Shown: one piece after another, positions 58,301 through 64,000 of the stretch
Layout: each line of letters begins with the position of its first letter
Numbering within the stretch: the stretch's first letter is position 1
From: Solen grandis
Lineage: Eukaryota; Mollusca; Bivalvia; Adapedonta; Solenidae
Length of the DNA stretch: 64,000 nucleotides
Assembly (NCBI GenBank): GCA_021229015.1
Contig: CM037790.1
Coordinates: 53,856,901-53,920,900 of the forward strand
Direction: 5' to 3'
Translations under genes and position numbers: made by a program
Notes under the pieces: model-generated
What the model saw: only the letters and a program-made list of their open reading frames with translations
What the model was told of the DNA's origin: nothing
Databases searched by the model: none

Positions 58301-60695
58301 AGGTCAGGAGTTATGCCCCTTTTAAAATTCAAAAAAGCCAGATTTAACATTTTTTGCACTCTAGCATCTTCATTTCATGAGCAATTATTTTCAAACTTTA
58401 TATTATGTTTATAACCATAAAATCACGGCCAAGTTTGATTATGGCTGATATCGTACCATTAGGTCAGGAGTTATGCCCCTTTTAAATTAAAAAAAAGCCA
58501 GATTTCACATTGTTTGCACTCTAGCATCTTCATTTCATGAGCAGTTATCTTCAAACTTGATATTGATGTTTATAACCATAAAATCTCGGCCAAGTTCGAT
58601 TAGGGCTGATATAATACCATTAGGTCAGGAGTTATGCCCCTTTTAAAATTAAAAAAGCCAGATTTCACATTGTTTGCACTCTAGCATCTTCATTTCTAGC
58701 ATTTTCAAACTTAATGATGTTTATAACCAAAAAATCTCAGCCAAGTTCGATTTTGGCTGATATCGGACCATTAGGTCAGGAGTTACACCCCCTATATTAT
58801 TGAAAAAAGCCAGATTTCACTTTGTTAGCCCTCTAGGTCACCAGGTCAAATCTTAGAAAAACCTTGTGAACACTCTAGAGGCCACAGTTTTGTTGGGTCA
58901 TGTGGGGTCAAAAACTAGGTCACCAGGTCAAATCATAGAAAAACCTTGTGAACACTATAGAGGCCACAGTTTTGGCCCAATCTTCATGAAACTTGGTCAG
59001 GATATTTGTCTACATGATATCTCTGATGATTTGAAATTGGGTCATGTGGGGTCAAAAACTAGGTCACCAGGACAGATCTTAGAAAAACCTTGTGAACACT
59101 CTAGAGGCCACAGTTTTGGCCCAATCTTCATGAAACTTGGTCAGGATGTTTGTCTACATAATATCTCGGATGGGTTTGAAAATGGGTCATGTGGGGTCAA
59201 AAACCAGGTCACCAGGTCAAATCTTAGAAAAACCTTGTGAACACTCTACAGGTCACAGTTTTAACCAAATCTTCATGAAACTTGGTCAGGATTTTGTCTA
59301 CATATATCTCGGATGGTTAGAAATTGGGTCATGTTGGGTCAAAAACTAGTTCACCAGGTAAATTCTGGTAGGATCAAAATGTAGGCGACTTAGTCAGATG
59401 TTAGAAAAACACTTTAGATGCCAGATTTTTTGTCATTTTGCCTAACACAGCCATCTTAATCAGGTGAGCGACACAGGGCCATCTTGGCCCTCTTGTTTAT
59501 TCAAGCAGGATTATTAATGTCTAACCAAGAAACCTGTAGCTAAATTGAAATATGAATGCATTTTATCTATTTATATTCCTATGGGAAATATACTCTGAAA
59601 TTTACAAATTGTCTTCAAAGGAATGCAACAGACTTCTGTTTGCTATTGTACCATTTGTGATCGAAACCTCATAAGAATTGTCCACATATGTGTAACTGTT
59701 TGTTGTTCTGCCCTTGGCAGGCACAAGGTTTGGGTGAGAAGTTGAACGCTGCTGTAGAGGAGAAAGAAAAGGCTGAAAATGACCTATTATTTGCCAAACA
59801 AGAAAAACAGAAGGTAGGTAACTCTTGTAAATACTAATACTTCATATTGTAGAGTTATTATTCTTTTTAAGTAACAAACTATTTATTTTGTATTTAGATT
59901 TGTATTTCAGTTTCTGTTTATTTAAGCAATGTACTTTTGATTTTGTTTTAAAGAATTAAGTTTGTAAGACATGGCACATTTGACAATAACTGTTCTGTTT
60001 TATTTTATGAAATTTTGTTTTATAGCATGTTGTGCAGGATTGCTCATATAATGGCATGATGTTTACACTGTAACAGTTTGTTGTGTATTGTCAAAAGGAA
60101 ATTTAAATATTCATAAAGAACTGAAATATTTTTCATTAAATTTCAAACTTGTTTTAAGTGCTTTCTTTTGACTTGATAAATTAGAGAAAAAAACCTTTCA
60201 TTTACAATTTTATTTTTATAAATGCAACATTCATGATTTATTGAGATTCCATTTTTAAAATGTGATTTTATGGAAGAATTTGATCACTGTGGATTGGCTT
60301 TGTCAGAATGCACTTTTGTTTAAAAAAATGCTTCAACCAAAAAGGACAGGCATTTCATAGATATAAGATGAAAAAGTTGATAAACATTTGTTCAATATTT
60401 GACTTTGGGAAATTAGCAGAGCTTCAAAAAATATGATACTAAGATTAGAGTGTAGATAAACATCTTCAAGAACCAAAGTGTGAATTGAATTCGAAGTACT
60501 TTTACCTACCTTATACCCTACCAGTTTTTGTTTGTAAATGAAGAATTTAATAGAGGATATACAATCCTCAAGTTGTGTTATTGTTACTTTTGTTTATTTA
60601 AAATGCATGGTTTTGATTGGTTGTTGTGATACAATGTTGTGTTTTTGACCAATCAGGAGGCGGAGAAGCTGGCGGGGTTAGAGGAGAGCCTAGAG
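37270..60695 (+). CDS. CDK5RAP2: Centrosomin/CDK5RAP2/myomegalin-family gene, N-terminal part, 13 exons
   Basis: Gene-level entry: thirteen exons (1102 coding bases, about 367 residues) joined by GT/AG introns with consistent phases. The product is almost entirely coiled coil. The diagnostic block is SPVRGRTMKEYDQ, ENFNLKLRIYFMEERM, then NIELKVEVESYKKDLQEKQ, which is the Cnn N-terminal motif (CM1) that binds and activates gamma-tubulin ring complexes at centrosomes. Vertebrates have two paralogues (CDK5RAP2 and PDE4DIP); an invertebrate usually has one, so the symbol is by family. Family members reach 1000-2000 residues, so the rest, including any C-terminal CM2, lies beyond the window or in the 61398 gap. 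The first visible exon begins mid-codon, so an upstream exon is expected unless translation begins at the Met-Met formed at the exon 1/2 junction. Confidence 0.88.
37430..37615 (+). mobile_element. SINE in intron
   Basis: B-box-like GGGTTCAATCCCTAGC, linker ATATAAAATGGTACTGGCAT and GTGTCAGGATAATGTGACTG. Same family as 19268-19550, 3' end decayed. Confidence 0.65.
39123..39285. mobile_element. Small MITE with ACCTGT...AGCAGCCA ends
   Basis: ACCTGTCTTAAGCAGCCA at the left and TGGCTGCTAATACAGGT at the right are inverted repeats. A second partial copy begins at about 38908 (ACCTGTCTTAAGCAGCCA again). Internal text repeats the same words (GACCACTTAACAG, GACTGCTTAATACAGG). Confidence 0.6.
39945..41283 (+). 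mobile_element. Hairpin-ended tandem-repeat element (family A), intact copy
   Basis: Starts with a palindrome (39945-39976: AGCTCACCTGAGCAC pairs with GTGCTCAG..TGAGCT), then a CGTC simple repeat, then about eight ~160-base tandem units (each with CTCTAGCATCTTCAT, TTCGATTATGGCTGA, TTAGGTCAGGAGTTATGCCC). It ends TCAGGTGAGCG (inverted copy of the 5' end), a 7-bp hairpin AGGGCCA-tct-TGGCCCT and CTTGTTTTT. This plan matches Helentron-associated elements (HINE/DINE-1) and bivalve 'pearl' elements. No coding capacity. Confidence 0.8.
42835..42902 (+). CDS. CDK5RAP2: Centrosomin-like exon, start of CM1 block
   Basis: Acceptor TTTTTGTGTTTCAG, donor GTGAGT. Reads MEKSGTGRMSPVRGRTMKEY then DQ, matching the segment just before the conserved LKKENFNLKLR in vertebrate homologues. 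Ends in phase 0; reading on into the intron meets a stop after three codons. Confidence 0.85.
43516..43757. mobile_element. TTAA MITE, copy 1
   Basis: Ends are inverted repeats, CCCTTTCCCTCATA and TATGAGGGAAAGGG, with TTAA at the left and a mutated ATAA at the right. Inside is a long perfect hairpin: GATCAGCCTGCGAGT-aa-CTCGCAGGCTGATC, extended by GCATAAAACC/GGTTTTATGC. TTAA duplication suggests mobilisation by a piggyBac-type transposase. The open frame over it is not a gene. Confidence 0.82.
46561..46592. repeat. (GA)n microsatellite
   Basis: Around fifteen GA dinucleotides between 46571 and 46592, with a shorter run just before. Confidence 0.85.
46915..46928. repeat. 14-base G run
   Basis: Uninterrupted G homopolymer inside the family B element. 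Confidence 0.9.
47065..47299. mobile_element. TTAA MITE, copy 2 (third nest level)
   Basis: Flanked by TTAA on both sides (47065-47068 and 47296-47299), ends CCCTTTTCCTCATA / TATGAGGGAAAAGG, internal hairpin around CTCGCAGGCTGATC with a slightly enlarged loop. Lies in the family B element, itself inside family C. Confidence 0.82.
47794..47877 (+). CDS. CDK5RAP2: Centrosomin-like exon, CM1 core
   Basis: 84 bases, phase 0 to 0, coding ENFNLKLRIYFMEERM then NTKFSEEDVIKT. This is the most conserved part of the family. The acceptor (TTTTAAATCAAAAG) is weak; an upstream extension in frame hits a stop. The residues 'xxxLKK' expected before ENFN are not encoded here. Confidence 0.93.
48542..48618 (+). 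CDS. CDK5RAP2: Centrosomin-like exon, CM1 second half
   Basis: Acceptor GGTTTTTACAG, donor GTAAGT. Encodes NIELKVEVESYKKDLQEKQ then ALLEKA and the first two bases of Ser. The NIELKVEVES string is a family hallmark. Confidence 0.93.
49120..49340. repeat. Interspersed repeat (partner 55350-55570)
   Basis: Shares GGCAAACAGAG, AACCCAGATCAGA, TTCTACAC, TGTTTCATATACC and TTTATATTCATCAA with 55350-55570. Both copies lie in introns of the centrosomin-like gene. Confidence 0.6.
49550..49791. mobile_element. TTAA MITE, copy 3
   Basis: Perfect TTAA on both sides (49550-49553, 49788-49791); ends CCCTTTCCCTCATA / TATGAGGGAAAGAG; the same internal hairpin as copy 1, to which it is nearly identical. It ends only 99 bases before an exon. 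Confidence 0.88.
49891..49993 (+). CDS. CDK5RAP2: Centrosomin-like exon, coiled coil
   Basis: Acceptor GTGTGTGTAG, donor GTTGGT. Completes the split Ser, then ETIDTLTSKYSEELEKEV and INIKKQHEDQLRLSEK. Lies 100 bases after a TTAA-flanked MITE that sits in the preceding intron. Confidence 0.88.
50831..50955 (+). CDS. CDK5RAP2: Centrosomin-like exon, coiled coil
   Basis: Acceptor TTTAATGCAG, donor GTGAGT. Encodes RAGDLEAEMKDLEERLRQAE, EEYTLEHRQLEEMGRTLE and ARD plus two bases of Arg. Clear heptad pattern. Confidence 0.9.
51452..51599 (+). CDS. CDK5RAP2: Centrosomin-like exon, coiled coil
   Basis: Acceptor TCAATTAACAG, donor GTACAT. Encodes (R)EIGELKQKLEAATRQLKD, LQLTADQREQELMDKLDK and LSTNIGRKDRDIQ. 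Ends in phase 0. Confidence 0.9.
51600..53921 (+). other. Intron with a hairpin-headed repeat
   Basis: Contains the repeat at 52436-52910. The minus-strand frame at 53436-53678 and an ATGTT-type tandem tail near 53170-53195 hint at an old LINE 3' end, but no conserved motif supports it. Confidence 0.4.
52436..52910 (+). mobile_element. Hairpin-headed repeat (family D), 5' part
   Basis: Begins GCTCACCgaaGGTGACGC, a short palindrome, then CGTCCGTCCGTCAG simple repeat and a unit with AACGAAACTTTATGTGAAGC and TTTATTACCAAGAG repeated about 165 bases later. No 3' hairpin end was recognised, so it is incomplete or decayed. Confidence 0.55.
53922..53993 (+). CDS. CDK5RAP2: Centrosomin-like exon
   Basis: Acceptor TTTTGCATGTAG, donor GTTTGT; 24 codons, RLSVVVQQNKSVEGLSLLEK then SHLQ. 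Phase 0 on both sides, so it could be a cassette exon. Confidence 0.75.
54217..54830. repeat. Minisatellite, ~50-bp unit, about 11 copies
   Basis: Unit: ATAGTAAAATGTGTACTCAT, AGAATAAAGAATTTCTTGAT, ATGTTAATGA. Copies show variants (AAAATGAAGAA, AGTCACGTGT) that alternate along the array. Lies in an intron. Confidence 0.92.
55350..55570. repeat. Interspersed repeat (partner 49120-49340)
   Basis: Starts GCCTTTGCAAACAGAGGAGA and shares several blocks with the partner copy. The plus-strand frame over it is not a gene. Confidence 0.6.
56226..56321 (+). CDS. CDK5RAP2: Centrosomin-like exon
   Basis: Acceptor GTGTATTGCAG, donor GTAAGA; 32 codons, DEVEDRRKSMEKLQRRHSDQ then GRELERKSAMIG. Phase 0 to 0. 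Confidence 0.85.
56518..56559 (+). CDS. CDK5RAP2: Centrosomin-like small exon
   Basis: Acceptor TTTTCTATATTTCAG, donor GTAAAT; 14 codons, KLEDLLRKLEKEKV. Phase 0 to 0. Confidence 0.82.
57071..57169 (+). CDS. CDK5RAP2: Centrosomin-like exon
   Basis: Acceptor TTTGTGTGTAG, donor GTAAGC; 33 codons, DLKGELDETGAKYHKSKEAI then RELVKSLYDAQAE. Phase 0 to 0. Confidence 0.88.
57640..57722 (-). repeat. Interspersed repeat (partner 19566-19645)
   Basis: The minus strand carries CACCAAAAATTGGGAAGGGA, CTCCAGAATTGACAAGCC and AGGTGTTCCG, matching 19566-19645. A related decayed piece lies at 57420-57490. Confidence 0.6.
57816..57942 (+). mobile_element. 5' fragment of a hairpin-headed repeat
   Basis: Starts GTCTCACCTGCTGTTGCAGA and GGTGACA (palindromic), then GTCTGTCTGTCACACTTTTT; partner of 20325-20480. 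It ends exactly where the family A element begins, so that element probably inserted into it. Confidence 0.55.
57944..59498 (+). mobile_element. Hairpin-ended tandem-repeat element (family A), second copy
   Basis: The 5' palindrome and CGTC segment are almost identical to 39945. It contains ~160-base units to about 58800, then a different block of ~145-base units (ACCTTGTGAACACTCTAGAG, TCATGAAACTTGGTCAGGAT, GGGTCATGTGGGGTCAAAAA) and ends CAGGTGAGCG, AGGGCCA-tct-TGGCCCT (59475-59491), CTTGTTT. Ends are conserved while the inner array has been swapped or expanded. The long frames at 58866-59349 are translations of the array. Confidence 0.8.
59721..59813 (+). CDS. CDK5RAP2: Centrosomin-like exon
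   Basis: Acceptor CTGCCCTTGGCAG, donor GTAGGT; 31 codons, AQGLGEKLNAAVEEKEKAEN then DLLFAKQEKQK. Phase 0 to 0. Confidence 0.87.
60657..60695 (+). CDS. CDK5RAP2: Centrosomin-like last visible exon
   Basis: Acceptor TTTTTGACCAATCAG, donor GTACTG (weaker); 13 codons, EAEKLAGLEESLE. No further coiled-coil exon was found between here and the window end. Confidence 0.72.
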
Positions 60696-61397
60696 GTACT
60701 GTTTATATTGTCATAGCAACGTGTACCATTTCTTCTTTCTCTCTGCTGGGTTTTGGATTTAATTATTCTTGTCCTTTTTTTCTTGACCTTGAAGAATTTT
60801 TTTTCATAGTAAGAATTCCCTATTAAGATTTTTCTCAACTCAAAATCAGTCTAGTTATCTTGTGTTACTGATTATAGACATTTTAAGACATGGATAAAAT
60901 CAGGTTCATGTTTCCTGTTAAAACTGGAAATAATTGATATCACTGGGTCACTTTGATTTGAGCACCTATTCATACAGAATGAAAATACTTAAATCTTGTA
61001 TGATTTTCAGTGATAAATTTGTTTAAGGTAGCATTTATTCAATCTGACAGGATTTCTTGTCTTATTATTTTTTTGAAAATGTTCTTAATACTGAAAAAAA
61101 AGGGAGACAAAAATGGATGAGTTACTACATTTTCTACTTATGTCCCCTCTTTGTTTTCTATTAACACACTTTTCTTGTATACCTGGTACATTTTCATATA
61201 TATTGATTTCGGCATAATACTGGTGATGGTCTTCTTTAAATCTTATCGCATGCATGATGAATTATTCCTTTACATTATAAATATTTTATAAAACTTGTGT
61301 ACGCTTTATAGAGAAAACTTGTTAAAAATTATGGCATGATGAAGATATGCATGTTCAACACTTTTCTCTGCAGTAGAGTTTGCATTGCATTTATTTA
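60696..61397. other. Intron or intergenic sequence up to the second gap
   Basis: No exon seen on the plus strand. On the minus strand this would be the 3' flank or UTR of the NRARP-like gene; nothing in it codes for ankyrin repeats, so the rest of that protein must be in the gap. Confidence 0.45.
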
Positions 61398-61497
61398 NNN
61401 NNNNNNNNNNNNNNNNNNNNNNNNNNNNNNNNNNNNNNNNNNNNNNNNNNNNNNNNNNNNNNNNNNNNNNNNNNNNNNNNNNNNNNNNNNNNNNNNN
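61398..61497. other. Scaffold gap (100 N)
   Basis: Placeholder gap of unknown true size that truncates the NRARP-like coding sequence. Confidence 0.99.
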
Positions 61498-61621
61498 TGA
61501 TGTTGAACTTTCCGTCCTTCGTCTCGAGAATCCTTTGCAACTCAGCCTTGTTGCCATCGCGGACCGCGTGCAGAAAGTCCTTCTGAAAGGGATTTCCAGA
61601 CGGTGTCATTACCCGATTCAT
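61498..61621 (-). CDS. NRARP: Notch-regulated ankyrin repeat protein (NRARP-like), N-terminal part
   Basis: The minus-strand frame from ATG at 61621-61619 reads MNRVMTPSGNPFQKD, then FLHAVRDGNKAELQRIL and ETKDGKFNI, cut by the gap. The pattern FxxAVRxGNxxELQxxLxxxxxxxFNxN is the start of NRARP, a ~115-residue protein with two ankyrin repeats that is induced by Notch and represses it by binding the NICD-CSL complex. About 41 residues are visible; roughly 70 more are expected. The frame stays open upstream to 61804 but contains no earlier ATG, so 61621 is the likely start. Vertebrate NRARP is single-exon, and nothing here contradicts that. Confidence 0.8.
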
Positions 61622-62780
61622 GATTAATCCTATGTGTAGAATATTCCCCAAATTCACTAAGAAAAGACTTGGCTTTTCTCTTGATTCAACACAATCTTTT
61701 AACAAACAACTCAAGTCTATTAAATAATAGGCGAAAACATAGCTGAGCGAGAAAACACGGCTGTATCTATCACTTAAAGCAACTGGACGCAAAACTTGAA
61801 ACAATGCTTCACGTTTTTATTTTCTTCTTAAAATGTAAATGGATATATCCAGATGAACACACACAATTCTCTATCCTTTCTAAAGAGCTTCTGTGAAAGC
61901 CTGACCGACGGGAACGTACAGGGTGCGGTCGGCCGATCTCTTCCCCGACAGCGCAGCTCTCTCCGTCTGGGTGACACAGATTTCAGCGACGATTATGTAT
62001 CTGGGACGTGAGCCGAGATTCCTTTCTTCTCTCTACCCTACTTTCAACTGTCTCACTGGATGAAATATGACACGGTACCTGCTACACACGTCCGTCTAGA
62101 AGAATGACATCCACATTTGTATAAGCGATGTAAGGGCACAGCTCTATTCCCTTCGCTAAAAAAGAAAACCTTGAAAAATAGCTTCTGATTTACAGAGACT
62201 AATAAACTCCTCTCTGAAACTCCTGGTTACTCCTTTGATGGTTAGAATGATGTGGACAGTGATGGTTTATAAAAATCCTGGGTCAGTTCTCAGTCCTGTG
62301 GTTTCACTTCAAATTCATTTGCGTTAAGTCCCACCAATTTGTCAGTTTTGCTGTTACACGGCGATAAAAAAACAACACCCGATTCACACAAGCCTAGCTC
62401 TCATTCTTGTCAAAGTGTCAATATAGTAGATCTAGTTTAAACATTAACAGCGTGTTTCTCAACCAACTATCCGCTGTACACCAAGCGTTGACGGTTTGGA
62501 TACCGGGAGCGAATATTTCACACGGATTGGCCCTGCCCTGTCCGCATTATACAGTGCGAGCTACTCGATGAACCGCGACGAGAAACCCAACAGTTTTATC
62601 ACTGCTAAATTCCAGATTTGTATGTATATATTCAAGCAAACATTACCCCTCTTTCATATCTAACCCCGAGGTCAATTTGTAAACGAAACGACTATTCGGT
62701 GTGAACGGCACTGCGAATGTAAGACGAAATCTGATTGGCCCAGACTTGTTCACTGTTCAGCTCTTGTGTTAATTCACAAG
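61622..62780 (-). promoter_or_regulatory. NRARP-like 5' UTR and proximal upstream region
   Basis: GC-richer than its surroundings. Two CCAAT boxes on the minus strand appear as ATTGG at 62526-62530 and 62734-62738, one near a TATAAT-like element (62547-62552, minus). The transcription start cannot be placed from sequence alone. Confidence 0.4.
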
Positions 62781-62785
62781 CATGG

Positions 62786-62793
62786 CGTGGGAA
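62786..62793 (+). promoter_or_regulatory. CSL / Su(H) / RBPJ binding site
   Basis: CGTGGGAA (followed by AC) is a perfect match to the high-affinity consensus YGTGRGAA of CSL, the DNA-binding partner of Notch. It lies 1165 bases upstream of the NRARP-like ATG, in the expected position for a direct Notch target. No inverted partner site at the 15-17 base spacing of a paired site was seen. Confidence 0.55.
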
Positions 62794-62885
62794 ACACGAA
62801 TTAAATCGTCTGGTCTCACACCGCCACTAAGGCCTCTGTGTGTGAAATTGTTCGCGGACACTCGGTAGCAGCGTATCTGTTTACA

Positions 62886-62924
62886 ATGGGATCGCCGGGA
62901 ACAATGCATCCTGGCTTTTATAAG
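62886..62924 (+). CDS. Possible first coding exon of a divergent gene
   Basis: ATG at 62886 opens 13 codons, MGSPGTMHPGFYK, directly followed by AAG/GTATTT, a usable donor. It would be transcribed away from NRARP from the shared upstream region. There is no homology and no second exon in the window, so this is speculative. Confidence 0.2.
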
Positions 62925-64000
62925 GTATTTTGAAATGTTTTATGCTCTGCTGGTGATAATGTATCTTTTTCTTGATGTGATACATGTATTAATCTGAACC
63001 TGTCAATCACTGAGAGCGAACTTATAGTAAAATTTGACGTCTTAAGCTGAATATGTTAAAACATGAATAAATTTTAATTGATTATCTGTTCCTCCGTTTA
63101 CTTTTCCATCCATCCACATTTTAAACAATCGCTCTCATCTGCGAATCAAATAATAAAGCAATAAAAAAAACCGTTGAACTATTTTTTAACCAGAAAAAAG
63201 GGGAAAAAAATAGGGTGATAAAGAATTTACAGGTGAATACACGAAGATACATTATCTATCTTCATATACTGCTGACACTTTATTTTGAAAGTATTTTTAT
63301 TAAGTATTAGTATTAGATCTAGGTAATTTAACTCTCTGGTGAATATAATCAGAGTAGAATCGAATGCTCATAGTTGTTAGTGGCTACGTCACGTACAAAT
63401 AAAACCAGGAGAAATAGGACCGGTCCCATCAATGAATCGATCTCGGCGTGACATGATGAATTTTGGTACTGGATGCATGGGATAGCGCAAAACCGAAAGT
63501 AGATCGATGTACACAAATGTGTACCAGGGACAGGATATTTTTTTCAGATATTTTTTTATTCGACTTAAAATTTACAGTTTTTGGTATTACAAATAATACA
63601 TTTAATATAGCAAAGAACACAGGGATGTCGGAGTTTGAATATGTTTGTACGATAGTTATCAGGTATGATTTATATATATATACAGTCAATAGCTACAAAG
63701 GCCTAGACAGGAAGATTTTATCAACTTTTCCTTTTGGAACAAAACCATGTATTCAAGTAGTGTGGTAAAAAAACGGATACCCCCCCCCCCCCCAAAAAAA
63801 AAAAAAAAAACAAAAAAAAAAAAAAAATTAAAAAACACCAAAAAGGGGATACGTGAGGAAGAAAAGAAAAACAAACAAAATAACCAAAAAGTACAGGGTA
63901 TATTGATTTCGGTCCTGACCAAAGCATCTGTGAAAAGAAATGGCAAACGCTGGTATCTGGTCATTAGCCATTATACATGTACGTATAAAGTCACTACAAT
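62925..64000. other. Gene-free stretch to window end
   Basis: AT-rich. Contains a 14-base C run (63780-63793) running into A runs to about 63827. The frames at 63429-63964 have no recognisable domain. Confidence 0.4.

Noticed and set aside
58866..59349. 124-residue frame with internal repeats (ILEKPCEHSRGHSFGPIFMK)
   Set aside because: Translation of the ~145-base tandem units of a non-coding mobile element; periodicity is that of the DNA array.
60585..60695. Alternative reading of the last visible exon through its donor (60617-60826 frame)
   Set aside because: Frame-mismatched with the upstream exons; the in-phase 13-codon exon fits the coiled coil better.
61306..61627. Plus-strand frames over the second gap
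   Set aside because: Shadows of the NRARP-like minus-strand frame plus unknown bases.

Overview
This is a eukaryotic genomic scaffold, not a bacterial one. It is AT-rich, has small exons with GT/AG splice sites separated by long introns, two 100-N scaffold gaps (11298-11397, 61398-61497), tRNA-derived SINEs, a mariner copy, TTAA-flanked MITEs and dense hairpin-ended tandem-repeat elements of the kind abundant in bivalves. A heterodont clam is my best guess for the host; this rests on repeat style and is an inference. There is no operon, CRISPR array or rRNA. Most long open frames are chance frames or lie in repeats. Layout: 1-11300 is repeat-rich and gene-free (a decayed ~75-bp satellite, SINE pieces, a 2.8-kb region bounded by inverted 48-bp arms, a LINE 3' end, and a minus-strand hairpin-headed element cut by the first gap). 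11699-16255 (minus) holds a transposase-like gene of a widespread uncharacterised invertebrate family with a DDE/RNase H-like core. It is broken by two single-base-type frameshifts and a degenerate minisatellite in its linker exon, yet its 3' exons keep clean splice sites. 16600-37200 has no gene I can support. It contains a cluster of GTTACGTGA-type inverted repeats, SINEs, a 20-bp minisatellite and a dead mariner with recognisable terminal repeats (22801-24045). 37270-60695 (plus) carries thirteen small exons of one gene that read through in matching phases. They encode the N-terminal part of a centrosomin/CDK5RAP2/myomegalin-family coiled-coil protein, identified by the Cnn N-terminal motif ENFNLKLRIYF...NIELKVEVES. 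Its introns are loaded with mobile elements, including one three-level nest (44011-47608). 61498-61621 (minus) is the start of a Notch-regulated ankyrin repeat protein (NRARP) gene, cut by the second gap. A perfect CSL/Su(H) site (CGTGGGAA) lies about 1.2 kb upstream, which fits NRARP as a direct Notch target. Functional picture: one centrosome scaffold gene (recruits gamma-tubulin complexes) and one Notch feedback inhibitor gene lie beside each other, with no evidence that they act together. The most interesting structural signal is a set of repeat families that share no obvious internal sequence but have the same architecture: a 5' palindrome, a CGTC/CGGCGT simple repeat, ~145-165-bp tandem units, a 3' inverted copy of the 5' end, then a short G/C hairpin and CTTGTT. 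This matches the plan of Helentron-associated elements (HINE/DINE-1, bivalve 'pearl'). I found no convincing wholly new biological system.
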